A stretch of 64,000 nucleotides of DNA, taken from NCBI RefSeq assembly GCF_018320785.1, contig NC_054867.1:23253855-23317854 (forward strand), in the 5' to 3' direction. This document shows positions 13,201 through 26,218 of this stretch, one piece after another (within the stretch, counting starts at the first letter, position 1; every line of letters starts with the position of its first letter). The stretch is from Cheilinus undulatus (taxonomy: Eukaryota > Chordata > Actinopteri > Labriformes > Labridae). A program made the position numbers and the translations under genes. The notes under the pieces are model-generated. The model searched no databases. It had not been told where the DNA came from and saw only the letters and a program-made list of their open reading frames with translations.

Positions 13201-16200
13201 ACAACATTATTGTTAATTTAATCTATACAGTTTTCAGTCCCATTAATGGCTTGTTTAATGTCCCTGTCAGTACACTTTGGTACGCCACTGCAATGTCTCC
13301 CGGCTGTCACAGTGATGTAAAATAAGTCCACCACGGCTACTAAATGTCTCATTTCACTTCAGTAAAAAATCATGGACAGCTTTGTGGACACATCAGGAAT
13401 CACCTTGGCCTTTTGTTGTCAAACATAAGTTATTTTTGTGGTTAGCTTCATGTCAGAATCGTCAATCTACTGCTCCCGAAGTTTCTTTTTTATTTCTTCC
13501 TTTTTTATTTTTTTAAGATATTAAAAATCCAGGATGTAACAAGAGCAGTTTTAAAAACAAATAAATAAAATTGTTGAACTGCAAATTGCATCCAAAGAAA
13601 AAAGGAAATTAAATGTGATTAAATAAAGAAATTCTGGCATACACATGGCCTTGATTAGGTTGCAGCCCATGTACGTGGGTGGCCGGGGTTAATGTTCAGC
13701 CTGTGGCTTTTTCATGGCATGTCCCAACTCTCTCATCACTTTCTCCACCTCTATCCACTGTTCTACCTCTCTAATAAATGAAAAAAGCCCCCAAGATTAA
13801 TTAAAACTATCTTCAAACATGAAAAAAAAAAATCTGTGATTTACCTTAATTTTTAAAATTAATTGTTTTACAGCTATAGAATAGATTTTGTCACTGAAAA
13901 CCCAAAATCATTTTAGTCCATTATCAACCCATTAAAATGAGAACATTTTAGTCATTACTTTTAATCAAAATATTTTTCCCTCTGAACTACAGTTATTTAA
14001 TTAAACAAATTTTATAATTACTCTAACTGTAAAACATTCAGAACAATTGACTACCATACTTTTATTAATCTAAAATATAGTGATAAAAATATTGAAATAA
14101 CTTGAATGCTCTCTCCATCTCTGCTTGTTTGTTTTGTCAGAGTTTTAGTCTCAAAATTTATTTTTAGCTTGTTAAGGTCCAGTCTTCCTCATAAAAAACG
14201 TTGTCAACTTACATCTTGAGTCATATTTTGGTTCAGAAATCAAAAAGTTGAAATGAAATAGCAGATTTTTTTATTCATGGCGATGTGTGCCAAGACTTGT
14301 TGAGGTCAGAAGTCTGTGGTAGGGTCATGCTGGTCAGGTTTCACACACATTATATGAAGCCTATAAGAAAGCATGTTTATCTTAATCCAGTAAACAGTGC
14401 CATTTTTTTACTTAACATGTTAGATTTTGCTGTTCTGTCTTACTTCTTTATACAGGAGCAAGCTCTCCATGCTGTCCACAGCATCATCATGTTGGTGGAT
14501 AAAGACACTTCTCCCCGACCAGAGAAACAGCCAGGGTTACAGGTTAGAAGAAAACATTTCGACAGTTATTTGACTCTACAGAAGAATTTTTCAAGCCTAG
14601 ATTTTCCTTTGTCTTTAAGATGGACATGGTGACGTCTATGAAATCTCTCCATAAGACGGTGGAAGCCTCCCAGCTGACGTCTGACCTGGGTGGGACGTTC
14701 ACTTACAGTCACAGCGACTGGCTGCAGTTCCATCAGGTAATATATGAATGTTTACAGAGCCACTGCAGCTGTGATAGCACAGCCCACCCTCGCTTTACTT
14801 TACTTTGGAGTTTCCCCAAGACTGCTGTTTAACACACCCACATCAAACATCCATCATCTGTGAGTGAGTCAGGGGAGGATGTGGTCATATGGAGAGAGAG
14901 CTCAATCCTATCAGAAGATTTATTAGATTATTCTCTATAATGAGAATTACTGACAAATCAAAGAAGGTTGATATTCTGCAAATGGTCAAAACAATGGATC
15001 CTTTAATTTTAGAAGCTCAGGTCCAGCAGTGCAAAAGCATGATCATACACTGATCATGAGTCATGTAAACAAATTTGGTTTTAAAGAATAATTTATCTGT
15101 CAGTTAGCCAGTTTATGTGACAAGATTTAAATTTGCTTTCGCTGCATTTAAGTCTTCTGTGAGGAACTTTCAGTTTGTGCTAAGGACCACACCAAGGACC
15201 TTTGATGGGAGCCAACCCCTCTATTGCAAAATGTTGGTATTTCTTCTACAATACAATGGCAAAAAAATAAGGATGCAGCTTTCTAATTTGTTTACTTATT
15301 TTTGTCCACAATTTATAATCTTGTTAATTTTTCATTTTCAATGTCTCTTCTGGTAACAGTACTATAATTTATGTCTTAACAATAATCAAAAAGAAGAGTT
15401 ACAGTCAACACGTTCTTAGATTTTCCTCATTATACATTCATTAAATTTCATCACGTCTTCCTGTGTGTGTCATAATTAAACTGAATGATGAGCACATAGA
15501 TCAGTCACATCCAAAATGATATGTTGTCCCCCTTCCCCATTATAGTTTCCATGACCCCCTCCAGCACCCCCTGGTGACCCTTCAGGGAGGTTTTTACCCC
15601 CACTTTTGAAAATTAGTGCCCCCAATAAAAAACATATCTCAGTTCATCTGCTCTTGGGTTCAGGGCTGACCACCTGTGGTGTTTTCTGTCATATACAGAG
15701 AGCAAATATGCAGTGTCTGTTCTCCCTAGAGCTCCAGGGGTCATAACAAAGCGTCATATTTATTGTTCATTCCCACTGAGTCATGAATTGAATCATTTCA
15801 GAGGCTGGTTTCATTCATGACTGACCTGCGGGGGGCTGACTGCCTGTTGCAGAGGGCCATCAAGAAGGTGGACGGCAGTAAAACCTTAGACACTGCACAG
15901 GTAAAATTAAACAGCAGAGTGATGTTAAATCATTTCTATGTAGTGGACATGGTCAGACTTGTTGGCTTTTATCCGGTGTTTGTACAGGAGGTGCAGCAGT
16001 GCATTCATGAACAGAGGGCTTCAATGAAAGAAGTGCTGGAAGACACTCGGCTGGTCACTCTGCAGAGGGAGGGAGGGGCTTTACTGGCCAGGATGAGAAA
16101 AGAGGAGTTCAGGTTCCCACAGTCTGAGGACTACAGGTATCACAACATGTTTCAAGCTGGTTTTCTTGTGATTCTTGCATCATATATTGTGTTGTGCACC

Positions 16201-19200
16201 AACATTTAAGCATGGATGACTAGAAAAAAAACACCTAATTGAGTGGCTTTATTTAAGTCACACATTTAGCTTTAGTGACACAATAAGCACTCCCTCCCAG
16301 TGTGTTATTAAAGTAAAATAACATGGTCATGTCTGGTGTTTTTGTCTTTAAATTTGTCCATGTTTGTTGCAGAGATTCTCTTGACTCAGTGACCAGTCTG
16401 TATAACCAGGTGGAGGAGAAACTCCACATGCTGGTAATGAGATCAAACGAGTCGCTGCAGCAGCTGGAGTTCCTCTTCAGACTCCGAGAGATGGAGGCCA
16501 AACTTAGCACGGTACGACTGCATTCATCCAGCTCACTGTATATGAAATATGTGTCAGAACAGCTGAAATCCATTAGTTTACTCGATGTGGAAAATGAGAC
16601 GCTCAGAGCTTGCCAAGCTATTAAATCAACATTGCATAATTCTATATCACATCTTTCAGGCTGGGATGTGGTTCAGTGCAGACGGGGAGCAGAGGCTGAA
16701 GGACTCTTATGCAACAGATGATACCCTGGTGTGCACTGAAACGGCTATGCAGCACTTTGATCTGTTTCTCAAAGACTCAAAGGTATTAAAGGAATCTAAC
16801 AAGAGTGGTTTAGATGTGAGAGAAGGTAACCTTGTATAGATACAGTTGGCTCAAGACAATATGCACTAAACGTCACATCAGCTTCATGAAAGCAGACCGT
16901 TAACCCCAATGCTTAGAAGATTTTGTGTGGCTTTCTGCAATACAAAGACACTTACAGACCTTCGTTATTCTAGCTTTACATTAACCCAACCAAAACACAA
17001 AGATCAGCAGGAGAACAATGTGGCCAGAGGTCATCTGGTGGGAGGATGAGCTTTGTCCATCTGTGGGATCCAAAATGATGCAGCAGATTAACTTATATTT
17101 TTAGTTTAGGTTGTAATTTCAACAGAGAATATGATTTTACCTCTTACCAGGTAATTCAACCAAGCAGCAGAAGAAAACTGGGAATGGCACTGTGGTCCCT
17201 TGGACCCTTTCATCTAGACTTTAATAACACACTGGCAACAATCAGACCATATTCTTATACATTTATAAATGTTTAGTCTATTATCAATTTATAGTAACGA
17301 CACAGTAAAGGACATCGTAGCTTCTTATAATTATCATCAGAAATTACAATTTGTGCATTTTTGTCCTGCTGCTGTGTCTGTGGAAATATGTGTCTCTCTT
17401 TACATAGCAACAGTTGTCATTTATAAAGGCTTGTGTCAACTGGCAATGTTTTTTTCCACTGGCAGTGCCCACAATCTCAGTGTCAAAGTGCTTCTTAATG
17501 GCGCTTACTGTTGCTAGGTGACATAGCATAGAATAGGATTTTTAAAGTCTGTCGATGGTGGTTGCAATATCAGAAATGTTGTCTAGAGCTAAATTTGGAG
17601 CTGAGGCAGCCCTAAAGCCTCCTTACAAACAGCTACAACACACCCCATGCCAGTCGGATCAGTCAGACCGGGGGGAAAAAAACCCTCAGCTTTAACACCA
17701 TCAGAAAGGATTAGTTAAATTGCGGCAGTGTGTGCTGATAAAGATATGAACCAATCAGACCAGAACTAAAGTGTACACATGTTTATTTCTGCTTGAACTT
17801 GTATTTTTATATGATTGTGCATGTGACTTTGGAGGGTTTTGCTGCAAGCCTCAAGTGGACATTAAAAGAACTGCAGGTTTTCTTCACTGGTAGTCCTGTA
17901 GCACTTCCTTTTCGAATCATGTTTTTACCAACCATTTTTCTAAACTGACACTGTAGTGATATATAGCATTCTAATCAAGACTTATAGAATTTATAAAATA
18001 CACTTTCTCAGGCTTTTCTCAGATTTTCCCCTCATGATGTCATGTGCGGAGTTAGCACCGACCCCAGATTCGGTTGCCCCCCCCAGCTTGGAAGAAAGTT
18101 CCGCCCTCCTCTCCTGATCTTCCTGACAGGAGGATCAGTAGAGCCACATCCATGAAGCCACATCCATTTCCTGAGAGGGGTGCAACCAGGGGCCGAGCCA
18201 GACAGCTCAGTAACATTCAAAGCCACAGACACAGAAACAGCTTGCTCTGAGTAGTGGTGAAACAGAGTGTTTTTAGATGTAATCCAGTAAATAAAATCTA
18301 ATACTGGATTGTTCTTCAGAAACAAACATCACCGGCATGTTTTGGGGACCTCAGAGGCCAATATAAACTTGTCTTAAAGGAGTAAAACATGTGACCTTTA
18401 CACATAACAACACATAACACTTAAAGTACACGGTCAGTTAAGTTTAAAACACTTAAGGATCATTCCTTCGATCCTTCACACTTAAAGCGGAGAAGCTCAC
18501 AGAAACATTCATTTACACCAAGAGGGCTAACAACAGGATGATGCCAAAAAGAGATAACAGTTACAGGATTGCACTATAGATTACCGGGAGAAGTCAAGTC
18601 TCCAATGAGAGCACACAAGACAAAAGAGCCTTCAGTATTTCCAATAACTGCTCTCGAAGAAAGTTCATAAGTGCAGTTGTTGGATGCAAATTATTTCCAG
18701 TAGAACCTCATCCTCTGCAATAATTATTGGCCTGCAATCTGTAGCCACCCATTTAGCAACCAATGTTGAAAGTTTTTTGCTTTCAGAGTTGTCTGAGCAT
18801 CTCTGTTGTAAACAATCCAGCATGGCCTGCATTTGACTAGGGATGGGTGGGCGGGGCAGCTCTCTGCATTGGCGGTGTGCTTGGCAAGTGAGTGGTACGG
18901 GGTATTTAAGACTCAACAAACTCCAGGTAACTCAATTCACATCGACAGTAAGTGCAGATAACTTGTAGGTCTTAGCTGGCATAATCTTAAAGCGAGGGGG
19001 TCACCATTGGTCATCCTTATTGGAGAAGGTTTCTCCATAACTGTAAATACAATAGTACTTAAACGATACTGAATCTGAGTTCTGGCTCAGTCTTCCCTGA
19101 TTTTAGTGATTTAGATTCAGTTAAAGTTTATTTCTAAGGGTCTACAGGGACAAAAGCTTAAAGTTTAAATTCATATTAGTTTTCCCTCAGTTGTCAGGTG

Positions 19201-22200
19201 ATATAAACATGCATTGTTCTTAAATGATTAAGAGTTAAAGGCCGGTGCAACACCACATAGTGTTGGATGGTAGCTGCCTCTGTTCTTAGCTGTTTTTTTG
19301 CCTTCTGCCTCCACATGGTCACATGACTAAAAGCTATGAACACTTAAAAAAGGCAGCTTTTCTTGATTTTGACTGCTTGGGTAGATGAAAAATAAATAAG
19401 AGCAGCAATATTCCAAAAGTTGGCAAGAAAAGTATGAGCGTAGTGACTAAAAGAGCTGTAGACATTAAGGACCCTTTTAATGCTCAGGGTGCTGAACGCA
19501 CTGAACAGCACTGGTTTTATTTTAAGAATAGGTTAAGAATACATTCTATCAGCACAGAAAACTCTGTCAGTGGACACAAGCCCTCTTTCTAAAGTAAAAA
19601 AAATGATCTCTTGAGATATTTTCTTTTGTCACAGGAGAAGCAGCAGCAGGCCTTGGCATTAGTGACGGAGGCAGAGGGGATAGTTGCCACCGGGGATTCC
19701 TCTCCTGCAACAGACATTTTTCGGACCCTGATTAGCACTTTCAAATCCAATATGGAGGATTTTATGTTGCGGGCAGAGCAGAGAAAGAAAGAACTGAATG
19801 CACTGATGCATGTGCAGCGCTTCTGTGCACAGGTATTTGCCCATGTGTTTTCACTGATCAGATAATTCTCTTTGTTTTCCTCCTTTATTTTTGCCTCTTT
19901 ACATATTTCTGACTAATATGTCTAAACTTTTAAATCAGATTTGGTAAGATAAATGTCTCTCTTTCCCTCAAGGCTTCTGCCCTGGCCAAAGAATGCAGTC
20001 ATTTTCTGGAGAAGGTAGAGCCGGGGTGTTACTCGGCTCAGACCCTGAGCACACTCCAGATGTTTGAGGAGAGATTAGGTGGTGAATTCTCCACCCAACA
20101 CTTCCAGGCTGTGAGAGCTCAGGCCTGTGCCGTGGGATCGGGGGCCTCAGGGGCGATGAGAATGTGGAATGCAGCCTGGGTCCTGTGCCAAGAAGTCAGG
20201 CAGCATCTTGAGGAGATTCAGAAGAATAAGAAAGGCGTAGATAAGAACCAGATCCAGCAGAATGCAGCTGGGAACCCTCAAGGGGAAAACAGGGGACCGG
20301 ATAAGATGGAGAGGAGGAGAGAGAGGGGGGAGGACGAATGCTCCGTGACCCAGCAGCTAACCTCTCAAACAGAGGGAGTCAATACCTCAGAAAGAGAAGG
20401 AGTAACCACTACTGCTGAACCCATCAACCACTATTTAAAAAGTGTGGAAAAGGAGAAAATAACTCCCATATCTCCACAAAACAACCACTGGAGTCCAGAA
20501 ACCAAACAAAAACCAAGGGAGCACCACAGCGAGGCAGATCTGAGGAGTCCAGGCCCACCTGAGGGGGGCGATGGTTTTCCCCCGCACCAACGTTTGGGTC
20601 GGTCCCTGAGCGAGGGCTCATGTGTGAGCTCTCGCTTGTCGATTCTCTCCAGCTTCTCCCCTTTGAATGTGAGACACAGACACTGTCAGAACAGGACACA
20701 ACCACTGGAACAGAATCTCAACTTCATCCAAAACCTGCCAGCGTCCCAGAACAAGAGTTTATGGTCAGGAAACCTGAACTGGGAGGCAAAAGGAGACAGC
20801 AATGAGGAGGCGGATGAAGGGAGTAAAGAGTTCAACAAGGGTTCTACAGATTTGAGGACTCCAGAGACATTACTCACACCAACAGAGAACAATGGCGATA
20901 ATGTTTTGTGAGTAAAATCCCCTCCTTTTTCTGTAAAATGAAGCTCATTTAGATGCTTTCCAGGGCTTTCATATGGCAGAGGTTTTCACTCATGAATGGC
21001 ACAATTATTCACCAGTCACACATCATCCAAACAAATATTGGGAATAAAACACTAGGGGTGTAACAATGAACTTAACTTAAAAGACAATACCTATCTCAAT
21101 ATACAGTCAGTGATATCATTTTATCATAATTTCCACAACTGTATATTTCTTTAATCAAGACTTAAGTCAATTTATGGAAAGAATTTTTTTTTTCAAATCT
21201 GTTAAACAAACAAACAAACAAACAAACAAAAAACTCCAACACACTTTCTAACATGTTGTAAAAGTGATTTATTTGCAACACATCAGACAGTTTGCTAATA
21301 AAAGGCAGAACATTGTAAATAGGAAGTAGATACAAATCTTCAAACAACCAATCATAATCATGATGTCAGATCTCAGTCAGCAGATTGAGAAAGGTTGGAC
21401 CAACATGTTAAACTCTGTTGAGTTGCATTTTGTGCTTCAGAAAAGTTAAAAGTAATATTTTATGCTATGTTTTTCATTTCCTAATGATAAAGGAGTGTTA
21501 AAGAAGAGCCCTATGGCTTTGGGCACAGCCTGTATTGTTACAACTAACTTTAAGCCAGCGATCGCTCAATGGCAGCAGGAGTCTGTCAGCCTTTTAACAG
21601 ATTCTTCTCTCTTTTGCTAACACTGCAACAAAGTTTCAAACTTTAAGATCCAGCCCATTTAATATGGTTACAATACAGACATGAGGTATATAATGATTGT
21701 TTATGACATCCTTGGTGATAAGATGGGATAGTTTGTCCAGACTGACTGAGAGATGCAGGTCCATGTTCAGAAGAGTCATCATTTTTTATGATGGTTTCTA
21801 TTTGGGTCCTAATATCATTAAACTGTACAGTTTTCATACTTAGGATGGGTTGCTCTTATCAATTAACAAACCATACCATCAAACCAGTCAAGATGAAGCT
21901 GCACTAGATTTTTGCTGAAACTGATGTCAAAGTTTTTAAGTAGAGGAAATAGATTTTTTTATTAAATTTTACTTGTATATTTATATCAAATTAACTTGAC
22001 CTTTCTAAGTGGAAACAGTCCTACACTTAAAAAATCTGTTTAAATCCAATCCAAAACAATTTTAAGTACTTTTCATAAAGCTACATTTTCTTCATTCACT
22101 CAGTTTTCCCCTTATTTCTATCACATGCTTTAAACTTGAACATTAATTCCATCCAAGGCAGCCCAACCTAAGGGACTATGAGTGGCAATAAGTGAAAAGT

Positions 22201-22846
22201 GCACATTGACCTGGAGAGCCTCTTCCATCATGTTCAGTATATCACCCACTGTATATTATAGTTTCTCAGTCAGGACTTCTCTAACTGAGTCATTAACTTC
22301 ATTCATGGTGCAAACTTGTCTAATGCCCAAAGTCATTCTGGGAAACCTCTGCAGATCAAGAGATGATTGTCACATAATTTGAGTAACAAAAAACACTCAG
22401 TGATTGTGCACTGTTCACTTAAAACTAAAACTGTGTTCAGTCAACTCAGAAAAATAGAGCTGAAATACAGTAACACAACTTATTTTTTCAGCTACCTTCA
22501 CCTCTCTTACAGTGAAACAAAAACATTTAAGAAACATTAGCTTCCTGTCTTAGAGAACAAATATGATAAAGGACAAACAAAACCCTCAAAGGCTATTTTA
22601 AACAAATCTGCAATTTATAAAGTTAAATCAAAGTACTCAAGAAAAAATAAATAAATTGCGATGTAAAGTAGTAAATGATACAATGGGAAGTTATACTTCC
22701 AGCTGTCATCAGCTGATGGCCAGCTGATCCCTATTATCATCTCCCAGCTCCCACAGCCAATCACAGCTCTTTCCCTCCACACAGCGGCCCCTTTAATATG
22801 ACACCCTTGTCACTGATCCCTGCTTGCATGAATGCGGATGCACCAA

Positions 22847-22878
<32 letters not shown>

Positions 22879-25800
22879 CAAAGCTTAATCTCCTCCACCC
22901 CAGCCACCTCCTTCATAGCATAAAGCTTGCTTTATCAGATTCATGCTTTTGTGGACTAATTGCTTCATTTTATCCAATATGCAATGTCATAAATGTTACT
23001 ATATACAGGGGGTTTCAAGCTATGTGCGCCCTGGAAAGTCAAAGCATGCTGCTTGACTGACCCAGGGAGAATCCTTTAAACAGAGCCTACTTTGCCAATT
23101 TAAACTGTATATCAATTTTGCAATAAATGGTTAAATGTATGATGAGAGTGTTCCTGAGTGAATTAGTAATTTTGGAATAATTCTAGTTTATCACCCTAAA
23201 AGTCCCTGCAAATAACCCTAAAAATAAGACTCAGCCTACCTTTAAGAAAACGAAAATGTAAAGTCATATACATCTAAATTCTCTCAAAAGCTAGTAGGTA
23301 ATAGAAAAGGAGGCTGACTGTTAGTGTGCTAACTCCATATGTGTCCAAAATATGCCTAGAACTTAGGACTCACCAGCCTATGGAAAACTCATAGATCAAA
23401 TAATGAAGACAAGTTGGAACGTGTGTGGGAGTTTTCTGGGAATTTTCTGCTCTCCTACTCACCTGTCTTATGAAACAAATGAGCAAACTTTGAATCCTGG
23501 AGATCTTATTGAATGTTTTTGGGTTTTTTTTAAAGGATTTTTATCTCAAATCATATTTAAACATACAGTTCATAAAACAAAAGGAGATAATCTCTCAGAA
23601 TAAACATAGATGGTGCCTTTTTTACTTTCATAAAACACAAATCTTTTCAAAACTTAAATAAGGTTTGACTGTGTGTAAGTATGATTCACTAGCTCTGACT
23701 TCACAGTGTGATGGTGTCTCCTGTGACCAAAAGATCAGAGTCAAGCATTTAGGATGGCACTATGAATGCAGCCTTAGCCTCAACCTTAAAACATTTACTG
23801 GCTTCTGCCGTGCCTGTACACCTCTACTACATCAAACAGGAGTGGCCAAAAGCATACAGCAGCACCTCCTGTTGAAATAAAGAGTGTTAAAGTAAATATT
23901 GTTTTCAGATCAGTTGGAACAGTCCAGACTTGTATTGATGGATATGATCACATTCATATCAAACAGTACAGGTCTTAGCTGTAATAATAACATTGTGTAT
24001 TGTGTATATAAAATGGTTCTTTCTTCTTTCCTTCAGGAAGCTGCGGATGATCATGGAGGAGCTGCTCTCCACTGAGAGGGAGTACGTAAAGGCTCTGGGC
24101 TATGTTCGAGAGCACTACTTCCCTGAGCTGGAGAGGGCCGACGTCCCCCAGGATCTCAGAGGCCAGAGGGGAAGCATCTTTGGTAACTTAGAGAAACTCC
24201 ACGACTTCCACAGACATCATTTCTTGAATGAGTTGGAGAGCTGCATGAATGAACCCTTCAGGGTGGGACGCTGCTTCCTGAGACATGTAGGTACCATGAC
24301 GGGAGGTACAAAGTTGATGAAAAGACTAAAAAAAGAAACTAAAGATTCACTTACCTTCCTGTAAGGCCTGAGAAGTTGTTGTTTTCATAATGAAACCAGG
24401 TTTGAGCCTGTCTAATGTGGTGCATTGTTTCCTGTTTTGACCAACACTGAGATAATTTGGCCAAATCCTTAGTAACTTTAATCTCCTCCAGATGTGTCTG
24501 TCTAGGACTGATGCTATGCCCTTGCCTCCTATGATTCATTGAGCAGGTTCTGCAGAAATGAGTGTGAACTTAATTTCACACAGCTGTTTAGTCTGCACTT
24601 TTTGCGACACAAACTTTGTTTGTTGCTGTCTGTGATAATTGTGTTTTTAATGGTCTTCATTGTTGTTTCTATTTCAGAGAGAGAGCTTTGCTCTGTATGC
24701 CCTTTACAGCAAGAACAAACCACAGTCTGATAGTCTTCTCATTAATCATGGGCAGGCGTTCTTCAAGGTGAGAAACAGTAGCCAGCCTCCTTTTGCTTTT
24801 TTTCCTTCATTCTTCAACTTCTCATTTCAAAACCACTTCATAAACTTTCTTTTTGTCCATATTAGAGTTTCTTTATGCAGCTTTGTGAGGCAGCATTTAG
24901 GTAGGCTAATCAAATCAGCAAAGTTAGCCATGCAAAGACACTCACTGTGCAATATTCAGATGCTTGTTACTTTGTTAGCCATGTTCAGAATCTCATTTCA
25001 ATCTCAGCAATGTAAACATTTGCAAATTAAAACAAGAGCTACACTAAATCAAATGTCTTTAGCTTTGCATAAATCCTGTGATAATTAAAAGCACTGAACA
25101 TCAAACACATAAAATCATTTGATGGCAGCAGAAGAAGTCAGAAATGGTTACATCTAATTAAGCTTTCTACAGGGCTGTATGCACCATATGTCATGTCATT
25201 TATAGTTGTAGGTATTTCACATAATTTCACAAATTTTTCAATGAAAGAGATATATTCAAGTCATCATGAAACACTCCTGAGGCCACTGGTTCTCTAGTGG
25301 TGAATCAGCACCCAAAAGTAGTCCATGATAATTTCTGAAAAAAATTATAATTAAAGCATCCCTCATGGGGTGCTGGTTTACTTGAAGTAGGCATTTATGC
25401 CACCCATAAGGAGGGAAAGGGGAGAGCTTATTGGGGCCCAGCCGAACTGGGGGGCCCATGAAGGTCAGGAAAATCATGGTCCATTGTAAACTTAAGTTGT
25501 GATCATTATATTTTATATTTCACCTGAATATGAACCACTCTTATCAAAAGAAACCAAAACAAATTGTGTTAATTTGTTTATGCTGTAGTACAATAAAGCA
25601 TTTTCAAAATGTAAACCCTTTTTACCGAAACATAAGGACATTTTAATGTGTAATGTTAACAATGTTGATAAGCACATTGACTACCATTTGGAAAATAATG
25701 TCGGACTTCATAGCTAGGCCATGGTGTGCACAGACATCAGGGTACCAGAAAGTAAAGTAGAAGGGATTTAAACAAATTTAAGAGAGAAATATTTAAATAA

Positions 25801-26165
25801 ATAATTGCAAAATTAAGACCTAAATTGGCAAAATAGTTTAAAAATGGCAAAAAAAAAAATTGTTTGCATAAAATGGTGAGCAGTCAAAAAGTAGCAAAAT
25901 GTGTTAAAAGCAGCAAATATGGAGGCGCATATGGCCTAGTGGTTTAAGGCGTGCCCCATGTATGCAAACAGCCGGGGTCAAATGTGGCCTGAGGCACAGC
26001 ATGTCTACCCCCCCCCCCCCGTCCCTGTTTCTGACTCTATCCACTGTCCTCCATCAAATAAAGGCACAAAAATGCCCAAAAATAAATCTAAAAAAGGCAA
26101 CAAATATGAGTTAAAAAAGGCAGAAAGAGGCAAAAATGTTGAAAAGTAGTAAAAAAAAAAAAATA

Positions 26166-26218
<53 letters not shown>

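Noticed and set aside
24660..25088. 142-aa open frame overlapping a DH exon
   Set aside because: Only the first 30 or so codons (another reading of 24678-24767) are real exon; the rest is read-through into the intron.
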